Of a stretch of DNA of 9,227 bases, positions 1 to 6,532 are shown piece by piece. The notes under the pieces were generated by a model, which worked only from the letters and a program-made list of their open reading frames with translations, was not told the DNA's origin and ran no database searches. The number at the start of each line of letters is the position of its first letter. The first letter of the stretch is position 1. The stretch comes from Nitrosomonas sp. (GTDB taxonomy: Bacteria > Pseudomonadota > Gammaproteobacteria > Burkholderiales > Nitrosomonadaceae), in the NCBI GenBank assembly GCA_029881855.1, contig JAOULU010000049.1:1-9227 (forward strand). The letters run 5' to 3'. The position numbers and the translations under genes are program-made.

Positions 1-446
1 AGTGTATGCGCACCCGCTTGAATCGACATACGCCCGGCCACTTCACTCATCGGCGCAAGTAATGGCAAACCGCCGTGTTGATCTGTCACGGTTTCATAAG
101 CAATGGCGATACAGCCTGATGCCATTAACGCCTGAGCCTGAGTTGGATCAGGGGCAAGGTGCAAATAAGTAAATAAAATTTGCTCTTCGCGCAGCAAGGT
201 AAGTTCAGAGGGTTGCGGTTCCTTTACTTTCACAATCATCTCAGCTTTAGCAAAAATCTCCTCCGCTGTTTCAAAAATCTCTGCTCCTACAGCGCGGTAT
301 TTATTATCGTCCAGGCCAATTTCAAAACCCGCATCTTTCTGCACCAAAACTTGGTGACCATGCACAACCAACTCGCGAACTGAAGAGGGTGTCAAACCAA
401 CACGAGATTCATGAATCTTAATTTCTTTAGGCACACCGATACGCAT
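1..446 (-). CDS. ald: Alanine dehydrogenase, N-terminal part (truncated by window edge)
   Basis: This gene encodes NAD-dependent L-alanine dehydrogenase, a cytosolic enzyme that interconverts L-alanine and pyruvate plus ammonia. The 148 visible residues begin MRIGVPKEIK and are collinear with the family N-terminus. They include substrate-binding Arg15 (ESRVGLTP), Lys75 in KVKEP, catalytic His96 in TYLHLA, and the signature MSEVAGRM at 133-140. The NAD-binding Rossmann domain and the remaining roughly 220 residues lie beyond position 1. The ATG at 446-444 fits the family start exactly and has an AGGA ribosome-binding sequence 9 bases upstream. The gene is transcribed away from a 406-bp non-coding region that must hold its promoter. 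Transhydrogenase alpha subunits share this fold, but the sequence follows Ald closely. Identification is firm; only completeness is unknown. Confidence 0.95.
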   Translation of the reverse strand, partial: MRIGVPKEIKIHESRVGLTPSSVRELVVHGHQVLVQKDAGFEIGLDDNKYRAVGAEIFETAEEIFAKAEMIVKVKEPQPSELTLLREEQILFTYLHLAPDPTQAQALMASGCIAIAYETVTDQHGGLPLLAPMSEVAGRMSIQAGAHT

Positions 447-533
447 GATGAAGAATCCTGGAAAAAAGAGTTAAATAACAAAGTACATACAACTGTGATT
501 AAAACCACATAACAAACCAAAACAGTCATATAT

Positions 534-563
534 AGTGTAACCGTTGTCACATTGATTGAACAA
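534..563 (-). promoter_or_regulatory. Weak candidate promoter for ald
   Basis: On the minus strand TTGTTC (558-563) lies 18 bp before TACACT (534-539). This gives a -35 with three consensus matches and a -10 with four, followed by a leader of about 80 bases before the ald start. The match is poor. It is listed because nothing better was found by eye between the two genes. The true promoter could be activator-dependent, as is common for Lrp-type control of ald genes (family knowledge). Confidence 0.2.
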
Positions 564-579
564 AGACTGTCTTTTGTAC

Positions 580-644
580 GTAATGCTTGGCGACTCTCCT
601 CCTTTACTCGACCATTACATTCTTATGTAACTGGTCGTTTTTTT
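580..644 (+). ncRNA. Candidate small RNA ending in an orphan terminator
   Basis: A well-formed intrinsic terminator on the plus strand (609-644) has no plus-strand gene before it: the only upstream gene, ald, runs the other way. Just before the hairpin is the single-stranded-looking run CTCTCCTCCTTTACTC (594-609). Its CUCCUCCUU resembles the anti-Shine-Dalgarno tail of 16S rRNA and could pair with ribosome-binding sites. The 5' end is unknown. The best promoter is only TTGAAC (556-561) and CGTAAT (579-584), spaced 17 bp, with four matches each. If it is used, the transcript would start near 590. No known RNA family is recognised. The call rests on the terminator and the absence of another explanation. 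Confidence 0.3.
609..644 (+). terminator. Intrinsic terminator without an obvious gene
   Basis: The arms CGACCATTACAT (609-620) and ATGTAA-C-TGGTCG (625-637) pair over 12 bp with one bulged C around a TCTT loop. Seven T residues follow (638-644). The T-tract lies only on the plus-strand side, so it would stop rightward transcription. That transcription could come from a small RNA starting in this gap. It could also be antisense transcription emerging from ald. Confidence 0.65.
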
Positions 645-658
645 GTAAAGAAAACATC

Positions 659-672
659 AATTAGCGCTAATT
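659..672. repeat. 14-bp perfect palindrome AATTAGCGCTAATT
   Basis: AATTAGCGCTAATT is its own reverse complement. It sits in the non-coding region about 213 bp upstream of the ald start. It has the size and symmetry of an operator for a dimeric regulator. No regulator gene is in view, so its role is unproven. Confidence 0.35.
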
Positions 673-852
673 TAAATGAACGATGAAATAAACTTTCCTA
701 AATCAGACATAAATTACGACTAATCTACGAGCAAAGATCAAGACTCACACCAAAGACATGGAAATTTTATTGCGCAAATGAAAATTCAGAAAAACCCACT
801 TATTCTGAGTCAAACTAAAGATTTACTGGAAATGTAGTTTATCGGAAAAAAC

Positions 853-1593
853 TTAGATAATGCCACCATTCGCGCCAATATCTTGTCCGGTAACCCATCT
901 GGCTTCGTCACTGGCCAAAAATAGGACAATTTGGGCAATATCATCAACTTCTCCGATACGTCCTAATGAGGCCATTGCAGCCATACGCTTTATATCTTCT
1001 TCTGTTTTCCCAGCTCTAAATAATTCGGTATAAACGGGGCCTGGTGAGACCGTATTCGCAGTGATCCCTTTATCACCTACTTCTCGTGCAAAAATCCGCG
1101 TCAGTTGTTCCACAGCACCCTTTGTTGCTGCATACGGCCCATATTTTGGCAGCATCAAGCGTGTCACCGTACTGGATATATTAATAACACGGCCATTATC
1201 GGCAAGCCTTGTGGCAGCTTCACGCAAAGTATAAAAAACACCCTTAAGATTGACATCAACAATTTGATCAAACTCATCATCTCGCATTTCTGCAATTTCC
1301 TTAAAAATCAGAATGCCTGCATTATTGACCAAAATATCAACACCGTTAAAATGCTCAGTAGCTTTATCAAACAAGCCGCGCACCGCCATTGGTTTACTGA
1401 CATCCGCTTTAACAACAAGGCACTCCCCGCCAGCATCAACAATTGCAGCACAAACTTTATCAGCAGCCCGCTTGTTTTTTGCATAATTAATAACTACTTT
1501 AGCGCCCGCATTAGCAAGTGTTAGCGCAATCTCAGAGCCGATCCCTCTTGAGGCACCCGTAACAATTGCAATTTTTCCGTGTAGCGTTTTCAT
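853..1593 (-). CDS. SDR-family NAD(P)-dependent oxidoreductase (classical, FabG-like)
   Basis: This is a 246-residue classical short-chain dehydrogenase/reductase, the normal family length. It has the cofactor motif TGASRGIG (12-19), NNAG (90-93), Asn115, Ser140/Ser141, and the catalytic Tyr154-x3-Lys158 in YAATK. The SPGPVYTE segment (183-190) follows, and the C-terminal GQDIGANGG is typical of 3-oxoacyl-reductase and glucose-dehydrogenase relatives. All catalytic residues are present, so it should be an active soluble enzyme. The substrate cannot be read from sequence. It is probably not the housekeeping fabG, since no acp or fabD/fabF genes are nearby. It lies 107 bp downstream of the TatD gene on the same strand, so it may be the last gene of that unit or have its own promoter. 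The ATG at 1593-1591 has only a weak GAGATGAAAGA ribosome-binding region. Confidence 0.9.
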   Translation of the reverse strand: MKTLHGKIAIVTGASRGIGSEIALTLANAGAKVVINYAKNKRAADKVCAAIVDAGGECLVVKADVSKPMAVRGLFDKATEHFNGVDILVNNAGILIFKEIAEMRDDEFDQIVDVNLKGVFYTLREAATRLADNGRVINISSTVTRLMLPKYGPYAATKGAVEQLTRIFAREVGDKGITANTVSPGPVYTELFRAGKTEEDIKRMAAMASLGRIGEVDDIAQIVLFLASDEARWVTGQDIGANGGII

Positions 1594-1700
1594 GATTAAT
1601 CTTTCATCTCAATAATATTTTGCAAGTAAACACCGACTAACAAGCAACTCTTCTAATCATAATTTCTCTACAACCTTTCCATCTTTCAATGAAAAACATT

Positions 1701-2486
1701 CTAATTGGTATGAAAACCGTCTTTAGTGACTTTAAATAAATTAAAAAAATTATTTGTTGTCGCAAATGCAATATCTTCTAATTTTTCTGCTCTTAATTGC
1801 GCGATTTCTTCAGCCACATGACGCACAAAAGCAGGTTGATTCAATTTTCCACGGAAAGGCACAGGCGCGAGATACGGCGAGTCTGTCTCAATCAACATTC
1901 GGTCCAATTGGATTTTTTTAGCCACTTCTTTCAAAGCCAGAGCATTTTTAAATGTCACAATGCCAGAAAAAGAAATATAGAAATTCATTGCAATGGCTTG
2001 CTGAGCCACTTCCCAACTTTCAGTAAAACAGTGCATCACGCCACCAATTTGATCTGCACCTTCTTCTTGCATAATACGCAATGTGTCTTCAGCTGCAGAA
2101 CGTGTATGAATAATAAGCGGTTTATTAGATTGCCGCGCCGCACGAATATGCTGACGAAAACGTTCACGCTGCCATTCAAGATCCCCTTCAAGGCGGAAAT
2201 AATCCAAACCTGTTTCACCAATCGCTATCACCTTTGGGTGTTTTGCCAATTCCACCAACTGTGCGGCATCAGGCTCTATTTGATTTTCATAATCAGGGTG
2301 TACGCCAACTGACGCGAATAGATTGTCATGATTTTCTGCCAGCGCGAGTACACGCGGAAAATCCTGCAAATTCACGCTGACACACAATGCATGAGTAACC
2401 TTATTGTCTTGCATCTTGCGCAACAATTCATCTAGGTTACTTGCAAGATCAGGAAAATCCAGATGACAATGTGAATCAATAAACAT
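1701..2486 (-). CDS. TatD-family metal-dependent hydrolase (YcfH-like)
   Basis: This 261-residue protein is a TatD-family TIM-barrel hydrolase; members act as metal-dependent DNases or phosphoesterases in the cytoplasm. Metal-site residues are all present: His6 and His8 (DSHCHLD), Glu91 (GETGLDYF, 90-97), His127 (IIHTR), His152 (MHCF) and Asp202 (ETDSPYLAP, 200-208). GVHP is at 61-64. Length and motifs match E. coli YcfH more closely than TatD itself. The ATG at 2486 starts the conserved MFIDSHCHLD, but no Shine-Dalgarno sequence precedes it. With queD ending only 20 bp upstream, translational coupling is likely. The true substrate is uncertain for the family. There is no link to Tat secretion genes here. 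Confidence 0.93.
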   Translation of the reverse strand: MFIDSHCHLDFPDLASNLDELLRKMQDNKVTHALCVSVNLQDFPRVLALAENHDNLFASVGVHPDYENQIEPDAAQLVELAKHPKVIAIGETGLDYFRLEGDLEWQRERFRQHIRAARQSNKPLIIHTRSAAEDTLRIMQEEGADQIGGVMHCFTESWEVAQQAIAMNFYISFSGIVTFKNALALKEVAKKIQLDRMLIETDSPYLAPVPFRGKLNQPAFVRHVAEEIAQLRAEKLEDIAFATTNNFFNLFKVTKDGFHTN

Positions 2487-2506
2487 AGCAAATAAAATAG
2501 ATAATG

Positions 2507-2956
2507 TTAGTATTTATCCCGGACCGCATCTGCCCAACAATTTGGTGTTTCAAATAAACGAACTTGCTCTAATTGAAGGTGATTGCCATAGATATCCTGA
2601 TAAGCCTCATCTAAAATACCAAATGCAATTAAGGCCAAATTCTCAGCAGTTGGTTGAGTGTCCAACACAACGGTTTTATGATCATCCAGGGATTGCAAAA
2701 ATTGTAATACACGCGTATCCCCTGAATAAACCAAAAATGCATGGTCCCATTTATCAACCAACATAGTTTTAGCAATATGCTTAACTTCAGAAAAATCCAT
2801 GACCATACCTTGCTCAGCCACACCTTCGTCGGAGATAATATCTCCAGATAGTGTAATTTCAATTACATAGCGATGCCCATGCATGTGGCGACACTGGCTA
2901 TTATGTGTTGAAATGCGGTGACCAGCATCAAATTCCAGTTTGCGTGTAATTAACAT
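2507..2956 (-). CDS. queD: 6-carboxy-5,6,7,8-tetrahydropterin synthase (QueD)
   Basis: QueD converts 7,8-dihydroneopterin triphosphate to 6-carboxytetrahydropterin, the second step towards 7-cyano-7-deazaguanine and tRNA queuosine. The 149-residue protein carries the zinc ligands His13 (FDAGHR), His26 and His28 (HMHGHRY). It also has catalytic Cys22, the Asp71-His72 pair (WDHAFL), PTAENLA (102-108) and Glu136 (FETPNCWA). MDFSEVK at 53-59 is also typical. The sequence is longer than the roughly 120-residue E. coli enzyme because of extra residues around 40-50 and 110-130. A 6-pyruvoyl-tetrahydropterin synthase activity cannot be excluded from sequence, but in bacteria QueD is the usual role. 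It heads a probable operon with the TatD gene and is divergent from a radical SAM gene. The queE, queC and queF genes are not in the window. Confidence 0.92.
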   Translation of the reverse strand: MLITRKLEFDAGHRISTHNSQCRHMHGHRYVIEITLSGDIISDEGVAEQGMVMDFSEVKHIAKTMLVDKWDHAFLVYSGDTRVLQFLQSLDDHKTVVLDTQPTAENLALIAFGILDEAYQDIYGNHLQLEQVRLFETPNCWADAVRDKY

Positions 2957-2999
2957 ATGCGAATTTTAACATCCAATACAATTTTGCGGGATTCTAACA
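2957..2999. promoter_or_regulatory. Compact divergent promoter region, queD / radical SAM gene
   Basis: Only 43 bp separate the queD start codon from the TTG start of the radical SAM gene, so promoters and leaders of both must overlap here or lie inside the neighbouring coding sequences. Neither start has a clear Shine-Dalgarno sequence (GCGGGA precedes the TTG at best). Short-leader or leaderless mRNAs are therefore possible. No clear -35/-10 pair was found by eye. Confidence 0.4.
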
Positions 3000-3860
3000 T
3001 TGCAACAAACTCCTAATCTCCTGAGCACATCAGACCACAGCCGCGACAAGGTTGGCCTAACCTATGTCTATCCTGTTGTGTCACGTCGTGCGGGTGGTGT
3101 CTCAGTAGGCATTAATCTTAATCCCAATAACGCCTGCAATTGGCGCTGTGTTTATTGTCAGGTACCTAACCTTAAACGTGGCGCCGCACCAAGTATTAAC
3201 CTTTTTCAGCTAGAAACTGAATTACGCGGCTTTTTGCATGAATTAGTTAATGGCAGTTTCATGCAGGAACAAGTACCTTTGGAAGCCAGACAAATTCATG
3301 ACATTGCTTTATCTGGTAACGGCGAACCAACCAGTGCCAAAGAGTTTGAGCAAGTTATTACACTCATTGGCCATGTAAAAAAAGACTTTGATTTACCCAA
3401 AACCCTCAAATTGGTACTGATCACAAATGGTAGCTTAATTAACCGACAATCCGTACAAGCGGGCTTAAAACATATGGCTAAACTAAATGGCGAAATTTGG
3501 TTTAAATTCGACCGCGCATTAGCAGATGAAAGACAACGCATTAATAATACGCAAATAAGCCTAAAACAAATTCGTAATCATCTAGCACTTGCCACATCAT
3601 ACTGCCCTACCTGGCTACAAACCTGCGTTTTTCAAATAAACGGTGAACCGCCTACTGAACAAGAAATTACAGCTTACATAGCATTTGTCAGTAGCTTGTT
3701 ACAAGATGGCATCACATTGCAAGGTGTTTTATTGTATGGACTAGCACGTGCTTCTATGCAACCCGAAGCGACTATATTAACCAAAGTCAACGAAGAGTGG
3801 ATACTGTCCTTTAGTGCAAAGATTCGGGCACTAGGACTTAATGTCAAACTGAATCCTTAA
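3000..3860 (+). CDS. Radical SAM protein, COG0731-like, function unknown
   Basis: This 286-residue radical SAM enzyme should bind a [4Fe-4S] cluster through Cys46-x3-Cys50-x2-Cys53 (CNWRCVYC). SGNGEPT (105-111) takes the place of the SAM-binding GGE motif. LITNGS (140-145) and WFKFD (167-171) follow the pattern of the COG0731 group, related to archaeal wyosine-forming Taw1. The conserved N-terminus includes YPVVSRRAGGVS and NLNPNNACNW. The substrate is unknown. It lacks the QueE hallmarks (short length, SIQGEG-like N-terminus), so it is not simply the QueE partner of the divergent queD. Translation appears to start at TTG 3000: an in-frame stop lies at 2967 and the first in-frame ATG is deep inside the conserved domain. 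CTG at 3021 is an alternative. No terminator is obvious after the stop. Confidence 0.85.
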   Translation: MQQTPNLLSTSDHSRDKVGLTYVYPVVSRRAGGVSVGINLNPNNACNWRCVYCQVPNLKRGAAPSINLFQLETELRGFLHELVNGSFMQEQVPLEARQIHDIALSGNGEPTSAKEFEQVITLIGHVKKDFDLPKTLKLVLITNGSLINRQSVQAGLKHMAKLNGEIWFKFDRALADERQRINNTQISLKQIRNHLALATSYCPTWLQTCVFQINGEPPTEQEITAYIAFVSSLLQDGITLQGVLLYGLARASMQPEATILTKVNEEWILSFSAKIRALGLNVKLNP

Positions 3861-4002
3861 ACCTCAATTTATCCACACTTTTAGCAAGCGCATGCACAAC
3901 CCCGCATACCTAATGTTGCAATTAAACAACAAGGCAACAATAGCACCCTAAAATTAAGATTAATATTATATCGTTCTTTTACAGTTAGTTACGTGATCCC
4001 CT

Positions 4003-4031
4003 ATAGCAAGAACCCCACACCTATTTGCTAT
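4003..4031. repeat. Inverted repeat ATAGCAA / TTGCTAT
   Basis: The 7-bp arms at 4003-4009 and 4025-4031 are perfect and separated by 15 bases. No T-run follows, so it is not a standard terminator. It lies about 100 bp upstream of the predicted porin promoter and could be a regulator site or a chance repeat. Confidence 0.25.
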
Positions 4032-4129
4032 TGTCAGATTTCGCATAGAAAAATAGCCTATTTCCAAGGTTTGGCAAGTTTCTGTTCAGGTAGAATTGCA
4101 TCCGTCTTCCACTTCTTTAGGCCGTTGTT

Positions 4130-4159
4130 TTGAAAAATCATTGCTAACTTAGCTATCCT
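4130..4159 (+). promoter_or_regulatory. Candidate sigma-70 promoter of the outer-membrane protein gene
   Basis: TTGAAA (4130-4135, five of six matches to the -35 consensus) is followed after 18 bp by TATCCT (4154-4159, four of six). It predicts a leader of about 40 bases before the ATG at 4208. This is the best promoter match seen in the window. Confidence 0.45.
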
Positions 4160-4207
4160 GAAGTTAATTTAGCATTAAATTTCGTGATAAAAACAACGCA
4201 TACCATT

Positions 4208-5467
4208 ATGAAAAAAACGCTCTCTCTGAATTTATTGTTTCTTATTATTGCCAGCTTACTGTTCCTGATAGCGCCTACAGCCAGTGCCGAAAGCCCATTA
4301 ACTATATTTAAGGACGGTAAGTTCTATGGTGATTTTCGCTACCGCTATGAGCATGTGGATCAAGCCGGGTTCTCCAATGATGCCACGGCCTCTACTTTCC
4401 GCTCACGTTTTGGTTTAGTGTCCGGTGAATACAGAAACTTTCAGGCGTCCGTTGAACTTGATTCCGTCGGTACAATTGGCAGCAGTCGTTACAATAGCGG
4501 TATAAATGGAAAAGGCCAGTTTCCAGTTGTTCCTGACCCAAGAACCAATGAATTAAATGCGTTATGGCTCTCCTGGAATGGTCTACAAGACACAAATGTC
4601 AAACTGGGTCGCCAGCCAATTAACTTGGACAACCAAAGATTTATTGGCACGGTTGGATTTAGACAAAATGATCAAACCTATGACTCTGTTACGCTTAATA
4701 ACAGAAGCATCAAGAACCTTCACCTCTTCTATAGCTATACCGATCAAGTCAATCGAATATTCGGTCATAAGCACCCAGCTGGTGTAATCAATGCTAATTT
4801 ACAGATGGGTAGAGCCGAATACGAGTTTCTTCCGAGCCAAAAGATTATCGCCTACACCTATTGGTTAGATTTCGAGAGAGCACTACCATCATCTAAAACA
4901 TATGGTATAAGACTGGTTGGTAAAGCGCCTGTAACCGATGAAATCAATATTCTGTATCTTGCCGAAGTCGCAAGACAGCATGACTTAAGCAATGCAGTCA
5001 ATGATTACAGCGCCACCTATTTCAATCTTTCAGGTGGTGCAGGATGGAGAACCTTTACACTTGAAGTTGGCGCAGAATCATTGGGTGGAAATGGCACCAG
5101 TGCCTTTAGCACACCACTATCAACACTTCATGCGCATAACGGTTGGGCAGATAAATTTCTTGTAACACCTGTCAATGGATTACAAGATATCTATGTTAAA
5201 GGCACCTATAAAGCATCAGGAATTAACAAATGGGTAGACAACACGGTTGTTCAATTGTTCTACCATGACTTTAATTCTGAAAGAGGCAATGCAGATTATG
5301 GTACTGAGTGGAATGTCGACATCACTAAAGTCTTTACTGAAAGAGAGATGATGCCACTTCCAATTATGAAAGCATGGTCAGTGGGCCTAAGATTTGCTGA
5401 CTATAATGCACAGACCCATCAACAAGACACTAGAAAAGGATGGTTTACGTTAGGCGCTAGATTCTAA
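4208..5467 (+). CDS. Outer-membrane beta-barrel protein, alginate-export/porin-like
   Basis: This 419-residue protein begins with a clear Sec signal peptide: MKK, a hydrophobic core to about residue 22, then PTASA with cleavage predicted after Ala27 (ASA|ES). The rest has alternating aromatic/polar strands, no long hydrophobic helices and a terminal Phe (GARF), as expected of an outer-membrane barrel recognised by the BAM complex. GDFRYRYEHV near the mature N-terminus and the stretch VKLGRQPINL...FIGTVGFRQND resemble the alginate-export (AlgE-type) barrel family. Members are passive channels for diverse anionic or small substrates, so the name does not prove alginate transport, and no alginate genes are nearby. 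It is a single-gene unit with its own promoter and a strong terminator. The ATG at 4208 is preferred; an in-frame GTG at 4184 would add eight residues before the signal peptide. Neither start has a good ribosome-binding site. Confidence 0.82.
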   Translation: MKKTLSLNLLFLIIASLLFLIAPTASAESPLTIFKDGKFYGDFRYRYEHVDQAGFSNDATASTFRSRFGLVSGEYRNFQASVELDSVGTIGSSRYNSGINGKGQFPVVPDPRTNELNALWLSWNGLQDTNVKLGRQPINLDNQRFIGTVGFRQNDQTYDSVTLNNRSIKNLHLFYSYTDQVNRIFGHKHPAGVINANLQMGRAEYEFLPSQKIIAYTYWLDFERALPSSKTYGIRLVGKAPVTDEINILYLAEVARQHDLSNAVNDYSATYFNLSGGAGWRTFTLEVGAESLGGNGTSAFSTPLSTLHAHNGWADKFLVTPVNGLQDIYVKGTYKASGINKWVDNTVVQLFYHDFNSERGNADYGTEWNVDITKVFTEREMMPLPIMKAWSVGLRFADYNAQTHQQDTRKGWFTLGARF

Positions 5468-5503
5468 GAAGTCTATACACCAGATAACCACATGGCACGT
5501 AAC

Positions 5504-5541
5504 AAATAAGCCGGTATTTCATTAGAAATACCGGCTTATTT
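5504..5541. terminator. Strong bidirectional intrinsic terminator
   Basis: Arms at 5504-5520 and 5525-5541 form a perfect 17-bp stem around an ATTA loop, with a GC-rich middle (GCCGGTA). The A-rich start and T-rich end of the stem (AAATAAG...CTTATTTTA) give U-rich tails in both directions. It lies between the stops of the convergent porin (5467) and hydrolase (5557) genes and should serve both. Confidence 0.9.
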
Positions 5542-5556
5542 TATGTGAAAAAGACT

Positions 5557-6453
5557 TTAAGTTGATTCAAGCAGAAAATCCTTAACCAGGTTAATCTGGT
5601 CATCATCCATTAGAACTGGAGCATGACCGATACCAGGCAATACGACAACAATTGCTTTTGCGCCACGAGTACGCATTTCTGCTGCTGTCTCTATACTTAA
5701 AACGTCTGAATCTGCACCACGCAAAATTAAAGTTGGCACGGTTAACTTATCCCAATAAGCCCATAAATCAATGTCTTTCAGTTCATGTTCCTTAAAACTA
5801 ATAGCAATCTTAGGATCATAGCGAAAACCATAGCTTCCATCATTGTATTTAAAAGCACTATGAACGGCCATATGGTGCCATTGTTCCGTGCTCAACGGGC
5901 CAAATGAAACAGAGATTTTTTTCATATATGCTTCAAATTCATCGAAACTAGTGAAGCGAAAATCCTTTCCAACGTAGTCTGACATCCTAGATAAGGCAGA
6001 CATCGGGATCAGCGGACCAATATCACTCATAATTAATTTGTTTATTGGAACAGGAATATCTGGTTGGGATGCCAATATCATACCAATTAATCCACCCATC
6101 GAAATACCCACCCAATCTAATGTAATCGCTGTGTTGTACTGAGCTTTGATATGTGCAAGTAACATGGCAGCATCTGATAAATATAATGGGTAATAATCAT
6201 AATCAGCTGCATCTTCAAGCCAATCACTTTGGCCACGTCCTACGACATCTACACAAATAACACGGAAATTTTGAGCCAGTGTCTGTGCTAAAAAATCAAA
6301 ATCACGGCAATTACGTGTCAGACCATGAACACAAACAACAACATGTGGGTTTTCAGGATTACCCCAATCTGTATATGCAATCTTATGCGGTTTCTTTGTT
6401 TTATTATCAACAGAAGGGGTTGGTACCTGTATTCGCTTAATAGCAATCGTCAT
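5557..6453 (-). CDS. Alpha/beta-fold hydrolase
   Basis: This 298-residue protein has an alpha/beta-hydrolase fold and is probably cytoplasmic, as no signal peptide is seen. The oxyanion HG motif is at 43-44 (VCVHGLTRN). The strand-turn DVVGRGQSDW is at 69-78. The nucleophile Ser118 is in the GISMGG elbow (116-121). The acid is probably Asp250 (RGADSDVLS; Asp248 is the alternative), and the catalytic His277 is in GIGHAPVL. The triad is complete, so it should be an active ester, thioester or C-C bond hydrolase; the substrate is not readable. The ATG at 6453 is well supported by AGGGGTG (6464-6458) five bases-plus upstream, one of the better ribosome-binding sites in the window. It is a single-gene unit ending in a shared bidirectional terminator and is divergent from the LpxK-like gene. 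Confidence 0.9.
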   Translation of the reverse strand: MTIAIKRIQVPTPSVDNKTKKPHKIAYTDWGNPENPHVVVCVHGLTRNCRDFDFLAQTLAQNFRVICVDVVGRGQSDWLEDAADYDYYPLYLSDAAMLLAHIKAQYNTAITLDWVGISMGGLIGMILASQPDIPVPINKLIMSDIGPLIPMSALSRMSDYVGKDFRFTSFDEFEAYMKKISVSFGPLSTEQWHHMAVHSAFKYNDGSYGFRYDPKIAISFKEHELKDIDLWAYWDKLTVPTLILRGADSDVLSIETAAEMRTRGAKAIVVVLPGIGHAPVLMDDDQINLVKDFLLEST

Positions 6454-6520
6454 GATTCACCCCTGTTAAAGAATTTCCGAATAACCCAGTTAATCATCTC
6501 ATGACAGCCAAGGTCTTTAT

Positions 6521-6532
6521 GAGATTAATCTC
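6521..6532. repeat. 12-bp palindrome GAGATTAATCTC, possible operator
   Basis: GAGATTAATCTC is perfectly palindromic and lies 68-79 bp upstream of the hydrolase start. It partly overlaps a second inverted repeat, ATCTCAT (6496-6502) with ATGAGAT (6519-6525). Nested symmetry near a candidate -10 suggests a binding site for a dimeric regulator, though AT-rich DNA yields such palindromes by chance. Confidence 0.3.

Larger units (their letters stand above)
447..852. other. Non-coding region between ald and the SDR gene
   Basis: No credible protein-coding gene is seen in these 406 bases. From left to right they hold the ald leader (447 to about 527), a weak minus-strand promoter candidate, a CU-rich stretch and a strong plus-strand terminator (595-644), and a 14-bp palindrome (659-672). 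The rest, 673-852, is featureless AT-rich sequence. The only exception is a 6-bp stem TCAGAA/TTCTGA (786-791 with 803-808) downstream of the SDR stop; it lacks a real T-tract and is at best a weak terminator for that gene. Confidence 0.6.
3861..4207. other. Intergenic region upstream of the outer-membrane protein gene
   Basis: There is no gene here. The stretch includes an inverted repeat ATAGCAA/TTGCTAT (4003-4031), the near-palindrome AAATAGCCTATTT (4051-4063) and a plausible plus-strand promoter (4130-4159). No intrinsic terminator for the upstream radical SAM gene was found. Confidence 0.5.

Noticed and set aside
180..383. 67-codon plus-strand open frame
   Set aside because: It lies antisense within the strongly conserved ald sequence and its product resembles no known protein.
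592..606. Minus-strand TAAAGGAGGAGAG, a perfect-looking Shine-Dalgarno sequence
   Set aside because: No ATG, GTG or TTG follows at a usable distance on that strand and no frame of useful length opens. It is better read as the complement of the CU-rich plus-strand stretch.
447..660. Possible riboswitch (for example glycine) in the ald leader
   Set aside because: I could not align the leader to the conserved core of the glycine or another known riboswitch, and the hairpin's T-tract is on the opposite strand.
786..808. Hairpin TCAGAA/TTCTGA as terminator of the SDR gene
   Set aside because: Only a 6-bp stem with an 11-base loop and no run of T residues on the relevant strand.
1105..1524. 139-codon plus-strand open frame
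   Set aside because: It is antisense to the SDR gene with a complete catalytic set; the translation is low-complexity and shows no domain.
1797..2312. 171-codon plus-strand open frame
   Set aside because: It is antisense to the TatD-family gene, whose metal ligands and motifs are all intact; the frame is a by-product of codon use on the other strand.
3000..3860. Radical SAM gene as QueE, the partner of queD
   Set aside because: It is longer than QueE, lacks the N-terminal SIQGEG-type motif, and its motifs (GNGEPT, ITNGS, WFKFD) fit the COG0731 group.
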